Source: Bog-473 sp963706555 (lineage in GTDB: Bacteria; Actinomycetota; Acidimicrobiia; Acidimicrobiales; RAAP-2). Taken from it: DNA of 64,000 nt. The notes beneath the pieces were generated by a model. That model saw only the letters and a list, made by a program, of their open reading frames with translations. It had not been told where the DNA came from and did no database searches. The stretch lies in NCBI GenBank assembly GCA_963706555.1, contig OY970164.1, positions 3,038,001 through 3,102,000 of the forward strand, written 5' to 3'. Below are positions 48,969 to 57,185 of the stretch, piece by piece; within the stretch, counting starts at the first letter, position 1; each line of letters opens with the position of its first letter. The position numbers and the translations under genes are program-made.

Positions 48969-51425
48969 TCAGAGGCCGGCCGGCATCGTCCCGATGACGT
49001 CGTCGACACGGAGTGCGGCGATCTCGTCGGGTCCCAGGCCAACGCTGGAGAGAATCTCTTCGTTGTGCTCCCCGAGGAGAGGGGCGTACCTGCTGAACCA
49101 CGGCGCGGTACGTGACGCAACGCGAATGGGCCAGGCGGGAAAGCGCTTCGTGCCGACAATCGGATGGGTGACGTCCTCCCAGAAGCCCCGAAGGTTCATC
49201 TGCTCGTCGAGGTCGACGTCATAGGAATGGACCACGGGCTCCGCCGGCACGCCCGCGGCGCGCAACGTGGACAATGCTTCTTTCTGGCTCACCCCGGCGA
49301 ACCATGACGTGAGTCCGGCGTCGATCCGATCGGCTGCCCCGCGGCGTCCTTCAGGATTGCCCAACTGGGGGTCGGTCGACCATCGTGGGGCGCCGATCGC
49401 CGTACGGAGGCCCTCCCATTCCTGGTCGGAGGCAACCCGGACGGCCACCCACTGTTCGGGTTCGGCGGTGGCGTACACACCCTGGTGCGCAGCGCCCGGC
49501 TGGCGGTTCCCCAGCCGCTCCATCAGGTGCCCGTAGGCGGCATGTTCGAGGACCTGCTCAATGTTGAGATTGCCGGCCAGGTCGATCATGGCCAGTTCGA
49601 TCTGCTGCCCTTCACCCGTGCGTGCCCGGTGTCCCAGCGCGGTGATGACGGCGAACGCCGAATGCATGCCCGCCAAGGGATCGCAGATTCCCGGGATCGT
49701 GGGAAGGCTGTCGGTGTAACCCGTGATCCAGGCCAGGCCCGACACCTGCTCCATCGATGCGGCGAACCCCGGGCGATCGCGCCAGGGGCCTTCGAGACCG
49801 AACCCGGGCATGCGCATCATGATGATGTCGGGCTTCACCTCCCGCAGGTCCTCGTAGGTGAGGCCGAACTGCTCCATCACGCGAGGGGTGAAGTTCTCGA
49901 TCACGACGTCGGCCGTCGCGGCCAGGCGCAGCGCGACGTCGCGACCACGTGGATCCGACAGATTCAGCGTCAGGCTGCGCTTGTTCAGGTTCGCCGACTG
50001 GTAGATGCTGCCCTGTTCGTACCATTGCTCTACCGAAGACTCGAGGAGGACGCTGAACCGCATCGGGTCGGGCCGTTGGATCGATTCGACCTTGATGACG
50101 TCGGCGCCGAGGGCCGCGAGGTACTCGGTACACATCGGTCCGGCCAGGAAGGCCGTGAAGTCGAGGACCCGCACTCCTTCCAGCGGCAGTCCCGTGGCGG
50201 CGTCGGTACCGGAGCCCGAAGAGGCGTCAGTGGTGGCCGTGGGCATGAAGGGTCGCGCGGCACCGTCCTCGGGGGAGTGGTCCGCGAGTGCATCGCCCGC
50301 CGCCCTGCGCTCGGCGAGTGTCGGTGCGGCTCCCGGATCCCGGCGTCGCGCAGCACTGGAGCGGAAGGGCGGGCGGGGATGCGGGAAACCACCTCTGGGA
50401 TTCACGCCGTACAGCTCGCGCTTTTCGACCTGCTCGAGCTGCGGGAAGATCCGGCCGTTACCGAGCGGCACCGTCGGAATGCGGTACATCGACCCGATCT
50501 GGACGACTTCGTCCACCGTATGCCGGCCCGTCCAATCGGTGATTGCCTTCAGTACATCGGGTCGTCGGCGATTGGCCAGGGCCTGCAGTGACTCGTCGTC
50601 GGCCAAGTCGGGCCGCTCGATCATTTCGAGGAAGGTCGTCCATTGCCCCATGGTGATCGTCGCCATGCCGACGAAGCCGTCGCGGCAGGGCTCGATGCTG
50701 GGGGTCATCGTGTAGGTCGAACGCCGGCGTTCTCCGCCGGGCATTTTCGCAGCGACCGAGGGATAGCAGAGGAAGGTCATCGTGAGTGCCTCGAGCGCAG
50801 AGATGTCGACGAGGTCACCGCGGCCAGAACGACGACGGGCCGAGAGTGCGCTGACGGCACCCAGCGCTCCGTAGATCCCGAGGGTCCATTCGGCCAATGC
50901 GCCACCGACGGCCAGTGGAAGACCTTCAGCGCTGCCGTGGTTGTGCAAAGAACCCGAGAGGGCTTGGATCAGGAACTCCGACGATTGCTCCGACGCGCGC
51001 GGACCCGTGAGGCCGAACGCCGACAGACATACCACCACCAGTGATGGGTGGGAAACCTGGAATGCAACAGGGTCGATCGCAGGGTCGGTCGTGGCGCCGT
51101 GTCCGCCGAAGGTCGAGACGATCACCACGTCCGAAGAAGCTGCGAGCGCCTCCAGCGTCCCGTCCGCTCCTGGCTCGGTGCGATCGAGCACCAGGCTTTC
51201 CTGCGAGGAGGCCAGGAACCGGAAGAGCGCACCGTCGGGGTCGCCGTCGATCCCGACGTCACCGTTCACGGACCAGCGGCGGAGGCTGTGGCCCTCGGGC
51301 TGCTCGACCCGTGTCACCGTGGCCCCGGCGTCGCTCAGGAGCTTGGCGCAATAGGAACCCGCGACGTCGTCGGACAGGTCGAGGACACGCAATCCCTCGA
51401 GTCCGGGGAGCGGGCCGCCGCTCAC
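48969..51425 (-). CDS. Double-length class III CoA-transferase (CaiB/BaiF family)
   Basis: This 818-residue protein is a paralogue of 32748-35120. The first half starts RVLDLSDDVAGSYCAKLLSDAGATVTRVEQP. The second (about 417-818) starts RVLDFTAFLAGPMCTEYLAALGADVIKVESIQRP. The catalytic aspartate is D582 in GICDPLAG of the second half. The first half has VGGALAEW at the equivalent place and lacks it. The linker is Ala/Arg-rich (about residues 355-410). It transfers CoA between acids. The GTG start at 51425 overlaps the stop of the small ligase-fragment gene upstream by 4 bp. Confidence 0.85.
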   Translation of the reverse strand: MSGGPLPGLEGLRVLDLSDDVAGSYCAKLLSDAGATVTRVEQPEGHSLRRWSVNGDVGIDGDPDGALFRFLASSQESLVLDRTEPGADGTLEALAASSDVVIVSTFGGHGATTDPAIDPVAFQVSHPSLVVVCLSAFGLTGPRASEQSSEFLIQALSGSLHNHGSAEGLPLAVGGALAEWTLGIYGALGAVSALSARRRSGRGDLVDISALEALTMTFLCYPSVAAKMPGGERRRSTYTMTPSIEPCRDGFVGMATITMGQWTTFLEMIERPDLADDESLQALANRRRPDVLKAITDWTGRHTVDEVVQIGSMYRIPTVPLGNGRIFPQLEQVEKRELYGVNPRGGFPHPRPPFRSSAARRRDPGAAPTLAERRAAGDALADHSPEDGAARPFMPTATTDASSGSGTDAATGLPLEGVRVLDFTAFLAGPMCTEYLAALGADVIKVESIQRPDPMRFSVLLESSVEQWYEQGSIYQSANLNKRSLTLNLSDPRGRDVALRLAATADVVIENFTPRVMEQFGLTYEDLREVKPDIIMMRMPGFGLEGPWRDRPGFAASMEQVSGLAWITGYTDSLPTIPGICDPLAGMHSAFAVITALGHRARTGEGQQIELAMIDLAGNLNIEQVLEHAAYGHLMERLGNRQPGAAHQGVYATAEPEQWVAVRVASDQEWEGLRTAIGAPRWSTDPQLGNPEGRRGAADRIDAGLTSWFAGVSQKEALSTLRAAGVPAEPVVHSYDVDLDEQMNLRGFWEDVTHPIVGTKRFPAWPIRVASRTAPWFSRYAPLLGEHNEEILSSVGLGPDEIAALRVDDVIGTMPAGL

Positions 51426-51754
51426 GGTGCGCTAGGTGAGGCGAGGAGCGCAGCGGCCGTGGCTTGCGCCCACGCGTAGTCCACTCGCCTGCCTTCACGC
51501 TCGATCGCCTCGACACCCAAGACGTCGTGTGGCACCTTGAAACCGCTGAGTCGACCGATCAAGAACTGCCGCACCTCCTCGGTGCTCGGCGCCGTCTGCC
51601 CGGATTTCGGCGCCACCAGCGCGACGAGGAATTCCCCGCTTCTCCCATCGGGCATGCCGATGACGGCGGCGGCCGCAATCGCGGGGTGGTAGCAGAGCAC
51701 GCCCTCCACCTCATCCGGAAAGACATTCTCCCCCCCGACACGAATTGGTTTCAT
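51422..51754 (-). CDS. Stand-alone acyl-CoA ligase C-terminal domain, probably degenerate
   Basis: This 110-residue protein is only the small C-terminal lobe of an ANL ligase: PIRVGGENVFPDEVEGVLCYHPAIAAAAVIGMPDGR and a FLIGRLSGFKVPHDV segment. The large adenylating lobe is missing. The invariant lysine segment, which is SGKADYTWAK in the intact ligase at 54126, reads EGRRVDYAWAQ, with no Lys. ATG 51754 has AGGAAGGAAA upstream, and the stop overlaps the CoA-transferase GTG by 4 bp. It is probably a remnant kept through translational coupling, or a small regulatory domain. Confidence 0.7.
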   Translation of the reverse strand: MKPIRVGGENVFPDEVEGVLCYHPAIAAAAVIGMPDGRSGEFLVALVAPKSGQTAPSTEEVRQFLIGRLSGFKVPHDVLGVEAIEREGRRVDYAWAQATAAALLASPSAP

Positions 51755-51806
51755 GACCGTTTCCTTCCTGTTCGACCCGGGCCCGGTACGGTCGTCCCCG
51801 AGGATC

Positions 51807-52646
51807 TCACGACGGGGTGCCCGTTTCCGATGCGGTAATGGGTTGGCCGATCTCTTCGAGCAGGTCGAGCGAGTACTGCACGGTGCCAGTAAGGGTGCTC
51901 GCTGTTTGCCCGGCTAGGTAGACCGCGGCGGCCCCGATGGCCTCGGGCGGTTCGATCATCTCGGGAGGGACGTCGATCCCCCCGGCCACGGCCCCCTCGG
52001 TCATGACGACCTTGCGTGGAGCAAGACAATTGACCGCGACGTCGTTCGGCGCCATTTCGGTAGCGAGCCCGGCGTAGTACCGCTCGATCCCGGCCTTGGA
52101 GACCCAATAAGCGTTCGAGCCCAACTCGGTCTGGAAGACGCCTGTCGTGGTGATGGCGATGAGTGAGCCGCGCTTTTGCGCCATGACCGACGGGAGCACC
52201 GCCCGCGTGACGAGGAATGTGCCCGTGAGGTTCACCCGAAGGCACAGCTCCCACCGCTTGAGCGGGGTGTCGAGGGTCGTCCCCATCCACAGTGCGCCGG
52301 CGTTCGCCACCAGAATGCCGATCGGTCCGAGCTCGGCGGCGGTCCGGTCGACTGCGGCCTGGACCGAGGCCTCGTCGGTGACGTCGCACACGACGGGGAG
52401 CGCGTTCCCGCCCTCGGCCGTGATCGCCTCGGCAACCGAGAAGATGGTGCCCGCCAACTTGCCGGGTTGCTCGGTCCGCGCCGCGACGGCGACCGAAGCT
52501 CCCGCTCGCGCCAGTGCGATGGAGATGTCGCGGCCGATACCGCGGCTTGCCCCGGCGACAAAGGCCACCCGGTCGTCCAACCTCGGCAGGTTCACCCCCC
52601 TGATCCTCCAGATCTCAATCGTGTCCGTGTGGCCCTGTTCCGCCAC
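51807..52646 (-). CDS. SDR family oxidoreductase
   Basis: This SDR has up to 279 residues, with AGASRGIGRDISIALARAGASVAVAARTEQPGK, ANAGALWMG in place of NNAG and the catalytic set ITTTGVFQTELGSNAYWVSKAGIERYYAG. The ending is VYLAGQTASTLTGTVQYSLD. The start is uncertain. GTG 52646 lies in the first three bases of repeat copy 2, and GTG 52595 gives a family-typical N-terminus (VNLPRLDDRVAFVAG). Duplication of the Rieske segment may have replaced its original 5' region. It is divergent from Rieske copy 2. Confidence 0.83.
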   Translation of the reverse strand: MAEQGHTDTIEIWRIRGVNLPRLDDRVAFVAGASRGIGRDISIALARAGASVAVAARTEQPGKLAGTIFSVAEAITAEGGNALPVVCDVTDEASVQAAVDRTAAELGPIGILVANAGALWMGTTLDTPLKRWELCLRVNLTGTFLVTRAVLPSVMAQKRGSLIAITTTGVFQTELGSNAYWVSKAGIERYYAGLATEMAPNDVAVNCLAPRKVVMTEGAVAGGIDVPPEMIEPPEAIGAAAVYLAGQTASTLTGTVQYSLDLLEEIGQPITASETGTPS

Positions 52647-54111
52647 CCCGTATCCCCTCGGGGCACCGAGGGCGAGAATAGCATTCTGGTATTCTAGAGT
52701 CAGAGTAAAGAGGCCGCGTGGTCCCTGTGTGGGCCCGAGGGGGAGGGTGAAGCCCGATGGTGATGACGCTCAGCCGCGAGGGGGACCTCGTTCCCACCAC
52801 GCAGGCCAACATCATTCCCAAGGAGCGCTATGTCTCCCAGGAGTTCTTCGACCTCGAGATGGAACGGCTGTGGCCCCGGGTGTGGCAGATGGCGTGCCGG
52901 GAAGAAGAAGTGCGAAATGTCGGCGACTACCTCGAGTACATCATTGGCGACCAGTCGATCCTGATCACCCGGAGCGACCCCGACACCATCCGGGCCTTCT
53001 ACAACACCTGCCCGCACAAAGGCACCCGGCTCGCCGCGGGTGTGGGCAACTTCGCCACCGGGGAGATCCGCTGCCGCTTCCACGCCTGGCGCTTCGAGCT
53101 CGACGGCACCAACAAAGAGGTGGTCGACCGCTTCGACTTCCCCGCCTCGATGACCGACGCCGAGGTCTGCTTGAACCAGATCAAGGTCGGGCGCTGGGGT
53201 GGCTTCGTCTTCATCAACATGGACCCCGACTCTGAATCGCTCGAGTCGTTCCTCGGCCCCCTCCCGGCCCTGCTCGCCCCCTACGGGTTCGACAAGATGC
53301 GCTTTCGCTCCTATCGCAGCGTCATCATCCCGGCCAACTGGAAGAGTGCCCTCGACGCCTTCAACGAGGGCTATCACGTCCAGGGGACCCACCCCCAGCT
53401 CTTGCGCTGGACCGACGACACCAACATGGCCTATGGCCCCTTGGGCAAGCACAACCACATGGGGGGCGAGGGCAAGGTCAAGCACGAGATCCGCCCGAGC
53501 CCACGGCTCGGTCTCGGCCCGGGCGACTACGACGAGCGCGAGCTGTTGGCCGTCATGATCGACGAGCTCGGGGGCCTGTTCCTCAAAGAGGAACGCCAAA
53601 AGGTCCTCGACCTCAAAGACAAGCCCCTGCCCGAGGGCAAGACGGCTATGGACGCCTACAACGACATCCGGGTCCAGATGCTGCGCTCCAAGGGGATCGA
53701 CCTGGGCCACCTGAGCGATGAGCAGCTCTTGATGTCCGACGACGTGCACTTCTTCCCCAACGTGGTCGGCCCCATCTACCCCGGCTCGACCACCTTGTTC
53801 CGCACCCGCCCCAACGGGCTCGACCCCCACAGCGCCATCAAGGACCTGTGGACCCTCGAGTGGGTCGCCCCGGACGAGGACCGCCAGATGTGCGAGCGCA
53901 AGTTCTACCCCGACTGGGCGGCCAAGGACTGGGGGCTCGTCACCAACCAGGACTACGCCAACATGGCCCACGTCCAAGCCGGCATGCGCTCACGGGGCTG
54001 CACCGGCTTGCGCCTCAACCCGCGCCAAGAGCACAACGTCATCCACATGCACGAGGTCATCGACGAATACCTCTGCTCGTAGAAGAACGATCCGGTACGA
54101 ACGTGGTGCGC
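52644..54111. repeat. 1,468-bp direct repeat, copy 2 (Rieske gene and promoter)
   Basis: This copy is identical to 35765-37232 with an offset of 16,879 bp. Copy 2 begins within the SDR start region and ends about 14 bp before the ligase ATG at 54126, so the ferredoxin that follows copy 1 is absent. The operator (AGAAT-AGC-ATTCT at 52675-52687) is included. No mobile-element ends were found. Confidence 0.97.
52757..54082 (+). CDS. Rieske ring-hydroxylating oxygenase alpha subunit, copy 2
   Basis: This 441-residue protein is identical in sequence to the product of 35878-37203: same Rieske ligands C85, H87, C106 and H109 and the same iron segment. The duplication includes the promoter, so both copies are probably expressed under the same operator. 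Here it is followed by an acyl-CoA ligase 43 bp after the stop instead of a ferredoxin. It must use the ferredoxin from copy 1 or another one. Two identical genes point to a recent duplication, gene conversion or an assembly artefact. Confidence 0.92.
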   Translation: MVMTLSREGDLVPTTQANIIPKERYVSQEFFDLEMERLWPRVWQMACREEEVRNVGDYLEYIIGDQSILITRSDPDTIRAFYNTCPHKGTRLAAGVGNFATGEIRCRFHAWRFELDGTNKEVVDRFDFPASMTDAEVCLNQIKVGRWGGFVFINMDPDSESLESFLGPLPALLAPYGFDKMRFRSYRSVIIPANWKSALDAFNEGYHVQGTHPQLLRWTDDTNMAYGPLGKHNHMGGEGKVKHEIRPSPRLGLGPGDYDERELLAVMIDELGGLFLKEERQKVLDLKDKPLPEGKTAMDAYNDIRVQMLRSKGIDLGHLSDEQLLMSDDVHFFPNVVGPIYPGSTTLFRTRPNGLDPHSAIKDLWTLEWVAPDEDRQMCERKFYPDWAAKDWGLVTNQDYANMAHVQAGMRSRGCTGLRLNPRQEHNVIHMHEVIDEYLCS

Positions 54112-54125
54112 AGAGGGGGGGATAC

Positions 54126-55796
54126 ATGGACTTCAACCTGGCCGACCTTTTTGAATGCGTCGCGGCCCGCGTCCCCGCGCGTGAGGCAATCGTCTGGGGC
54201 GACACCAGACTGACCTTCCAGCAGCTGGACGATCGAGCAACACGCTTGGGCCACGCCTTGGCCTCGTTGGGAGTGGGGTCGACGGACCATGTGGGCGTGT
54301 TCATGTACAGCCGGCCCGAGTACCTCGAGACGATGGTGGCTTCCTACAAGATCCGCGCCGTGCCGATCAACGTCAACTATCGCTACGTCGCCGATGAGCT
54401 GTTCTATCTCTTCGACAACGCCGATCTCGTGGCCCTCGTCCTCGAGGCGTCGTTCGCGCCCGTGGTCGCCGCCATCTTGGATCGGCTTCCCCGACTGCGA
54501 CACCTGATCCTCGTCGACGACGGTTCCGAGGGGGGTTCGGCACTGCCCGGCGCAATGGCCTATGAGGACCTGCTCGCTACCAACTCTCCGGTCCCGGATT
54601 TCGGCCCCCGGTCCGGCGACGATTCCTACATCGCCTACACGGGGGGTACGACGGGCAAGCCCAAGGGGGTCGTATGGCGGCAAGAGGACATCTTCTTCGC
54701 CACGATGACGCCAGGTGTCGAGGTGGTGAAGCCCGAAGACGTCGCCGACAACGCCGTCGCGCCGATACACCCACGACTGAGGGCGCTGGCCGACGCGGGT
54801 GTCCCGGTCCCCGACATGTACGTCTCCTACGCATTGGGTCCACTGATGCACGTGAGCGGGCACTGGTCGGCGTGGGGGGCGATGTTGAGCGGCGGCCTCA
54901 TCGTGCTGCATCCGAACCGTCAAATGGAGGCGGAGACGGTGTTGGAGATCGTGGAGCGCGAAGGCGTCACCATGTTGACGATCGTCGGGGACTCGATGGG
55001 CCTGCCCCTGGTCGAGACACTTGACGCCAACCCCGGCCGCTTCGACACCTCCTCCGTGCTGATGCTCGGCTCCGGGGGCAGCATCATGTCCGGTGATGTC
55101 AAGGACCGCCTTCTCGTGGGCTTTCCCTCCGCCATGATGATCGTCGAGGCCATCGGTTCATCCGAGTCGCCGGCCCAGGCCATCTCCACGACTGTCCGGG
55201 GGCAGGGACCAGCCGAGACGTTGCGCTTCACCGCCGACGAGAAGACCACTGTCTTCGACGACGATCTGCGCCCGGTGGTGCCGGGATCGGGGGCGGTGGG
55301 GAGGTTGGCCACAATGGGCCGTGTCCCTGTCGGCTACTACAACGACCCCGAGAAGTCAGCACGGACGTTCGTCACCGTTGACGGCGTGCGATGGGCGCTG
55401 CCCGGGGACATGGCGAGCATCGAGTCCGACCAGACCATCCGCTTGCTCGGCCGCGGCACCTTGTGCATCAACACGGGTGGCGAGAAGGTCTATCCCGAAG
55501 AAGTGGAGGCAGTACTAAAGGGCTACGAGCGGATCGTCGACGCCGTGATCGTCGGCGTGCCCGATCCGCGTTTCGGTGAACGGGTGGCGGCCGTGGTGGA
55601 GCCGGTGAGCGCAGATCCCCTGCTCACGCTCGACGAGGTGCAGCGCTACTGCCGGGATCATCTGGCCGGGCATAAGGTTCCCCGTCGGATGTTCCTGGTG
55701 GACAAGGTGCCCCGCTCGCCGTCGGGGAAGGCGGACTACACCTGGGCCAAGCAGATCGCACGTTCGGGCGAAAGTCTCGCATTGGAGGGCGCATGA
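54126..55796 (+). CDS. Acyl-CoA synthetase (FadD-like, cyclic/side-chain acid type)
   Basis: This 556-residue ANL ligase has IAYTGGTTGKPKGVVWRQED (about residues 173-192). This GGTTG with VxWR resembles mycobacterial FadD ligases of steroid side chains. The C-terminal domain has LCINTGGEKVYPEEVEAVL and PRSPSGKADYTWAK with the catalytic lysine. Between, GSGGSIMSGDVKD is the adenylate region. ATG 54126 follows GAGGGGGGATAC, which is just outside the repeat. The stop overlaps the SDR ATG by 4 bp. Confidence 0.9.
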   Translation: MDFNLADLFECVAARVPAREAIVWGDTRLTFQQLDDRATRLGHALASLGVGSTDHVGVFMYSRPEYLETMVASYKIRAVPINVNYRYVADELFYLFDNADLVALVLEASFAPVVAAILDRLPRLRHLILVDDGSEGGSALPGAMAYEDLLATNSPVPDFGPRSGDDSYIAYTGGTTGKPKGVVWRQEDIFFATMTPGVEVVKPEDVADNAVAPIHPRLRALADAGVPVPDMYVSYALGPLMHVSGHWSAWGAMLSGGLIVLHPNRQMEAETVLEIVEREGVTMLTIVGDSMGLPLVETLDANPGRFDTSSVLMLGSGGSIMSGDVKDRLLVGFPSAMMIVEAIGSSESPAQAISTTVRGQGPAETLRFTADEKTTVFDDDLRPVVPGSGAVGRLATMGRVPVGYYNDPEKSARTFVTVDGVRWALPGDMASIESDQTIRLLGRGTLCINTGGEKVYPEEVEAVLKGYERIVDAVIVGVPDPRFGERVAAVVEPVSADPLLTLDEVQRYCRDHLAGHKVPRRMFLVDKVPRSPSGKADYTWAKQIARSGESLALEGA

Positions 55797-56624
55797 CCGA
55801 CATCAGGTTCGACGGCAGGGTCGCTATCGTCACGGGGGCCGGCAGCGCACTCGGGCGTCGCTACGCCCAGCTGCTCGCCGGACGCGGTGCGTTGGTGGTG
55901 GTCAACGACGCCGATGCGGGCGCGGCTATTCAGGTCGCGAAGGACATCGAAGAAGCGCGGCGGCGCGGCGATACCCAACAGCGATGTCGTGGACACGCCC
56001 GAAGGCGCAAGAGCGGTGATCGAGGCGGCCGTCAACAGCTTTGGCGGCGTCGACATCCTGGTGCTCCAATCGGATCGGGCGTCCGACGCCGGGTCCTCGC
56101 AGGCTCTCCTGAGCGACACCGAGCCCGTCGAACTTCTGGCCGGCCTCTTCGGGGGCTACTGGCTGTCCCAAGCGGCCTGGATCCACATGCGCGAGCGGGG
56201 CTACGGGCGGATCGTGTTGTCGTGCGCGTTGGGCACCACCGTCGCTGACGATGTGGCGGAAGGCAACACGGTCGCCAGCATGGGCCTGGTCGGGGTGATG
56301 AACATCTTGAAGTGCGAGGGACCCGACCACGACATGTTGGTCAACATGGTGGTCCCCACGCCCGAAGGTGACCCGGGTGTGCTCAGCGACGTGGTGGGGT
56401 ACCTGGCGCACGAGTCCTGTGTGACGAGTGGCGAGATCTTCACCGTGCGGGTGGACGGGCTGTCCCGCCTGTTCATGGGTGTGAATGATGGAATTTTCGA
56501 TCTGGGACTCACTACGGACGAGGTGCGGGACCGACTGGAGGAAATTTTGGATCCCGGTTCGTTCATCGTTCCCGACGAGGCAGGTCAGGAGATCCAGCAG
56601 CTGCTTCTCCCCAAACTCAGATAA
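55793..56624 (+). pseudogene. MFE2-like SDR with one-base frameshift and no catalytic Tyr/Lys
   Basis: The N-terminus (MTDIRFDGRVAIVTGAGSALGRRYAQLLAGRGALVVVND) runs from ATG 55793. At about 55955-55970 the frame is lost, and the rest continues in another frame from DVVDTPEGARAVIEAAVNSFGGVDILVL to the stop at 56624. Where SDRs have YxxxK, this frame reads EGNTVASMGLVG, with no Tyr or Lys, so it was not a normal SDR even before the shift. Most similar in layout to 60504 and 47093. It could be a pseudogene or contain a sequencing error. Confidence 0.75.
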
Positions 56625-56632
56625 GGAATCCG

Positions 56633-57148
56633 GTGGCAATGAGCGACTACGAACACGAAGAGATCGAGCAGGCGTTCCAACATCTCTGGCAGGTCGGGCC
56701 GGTGGGTGAGGACTGGACGGCGCAGGTCGACTTGTACACGGACGACTGTGTGTACTTCGACCACCACTACGGCACGATGGACCCCAAAGAGTTCGGGACT
56801 TGGTGCAACAAGCTCATGAACGAGCAGTTCCCCGAGCTCTACACGGCCTACGAATGGCACAAGATCGACGGCGACGACGTCGTCGTCCTCATGCAGAACC
56901 GCAGGGATAATCCCGATCCCGGCGGACCGGCGTATCTGGACTTCCCGAGCATCAGCGTGTACCGGTACGGCGGCAACGGCCGGTTTGCTAGCGAACGTGA
57001 CTATTGGGACATGGGACAGGCCGTCACGGTGGGCCGGGCCTATCGCGAGGCCTGCCAACGGCACGATCCGGACCATCCGTCGCGCCGCTCGCGGTTGCAT
57101 TGGCCCGAGAGCCCCGATTGGGCCCGACCCAACCCGCCGAGTTCTTAG
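56633..57148 (+). CDS. NTF2/SnoaL-like protein
   Basis: This 171-residue protein begins MAMSDYEHEEIEQAFQHLWQVG and has aspartate/histidine-rich strands (YTDDCVYFDHHYGTMDPKEF). This is the NTF2-fold pattern, with a basic C-terminal tail. GTG 56633 has AAGGA (56623-56627) upstream; ATG 56639 is the alternative. It lies between the SDR remnant and a ligase, parallel to the NTF2-like genes beside the ligases at 11.9-12.9 kb. The catalytic role is unknown. Confidence 0.7.
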   Translation: MAMSDYEHEEIEQAFQHLWQVGPVGEDWTAQVDLYTDDCVYFDHHYGTMDPKEFGTWCNKLMNEQFPELYTAYEWHKIDGDDVVVLMQNRRDNPDPGGPAYLDFPSISVYRYGGNGRFASERDYWDMGQAVTVGRAYREACQRHDPDHPSRRSRLHWPESPDWARPNPPSS

Positions 57149-57185
57149 TGGTACGAGAAGTGGGCCGAGACCCAGGCAGCTTCGG

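Noticed and set aside
52646..53235. Fusion of an SDR antisense frame with the Rieske region (plus-strand frame from 52147)
   Set aside because: It is a chance open frame running through the repeat junction and out of phase with the Rieske gene.
35765..54111. Composite transposon or insertion sequence explanation of the 1,468-bp repeats
   Set aside because: Neither copy contains a transposase or inverted terminal repeats, and the edges show no target duplication. The repeat is an oxygenase gene with its promoter.
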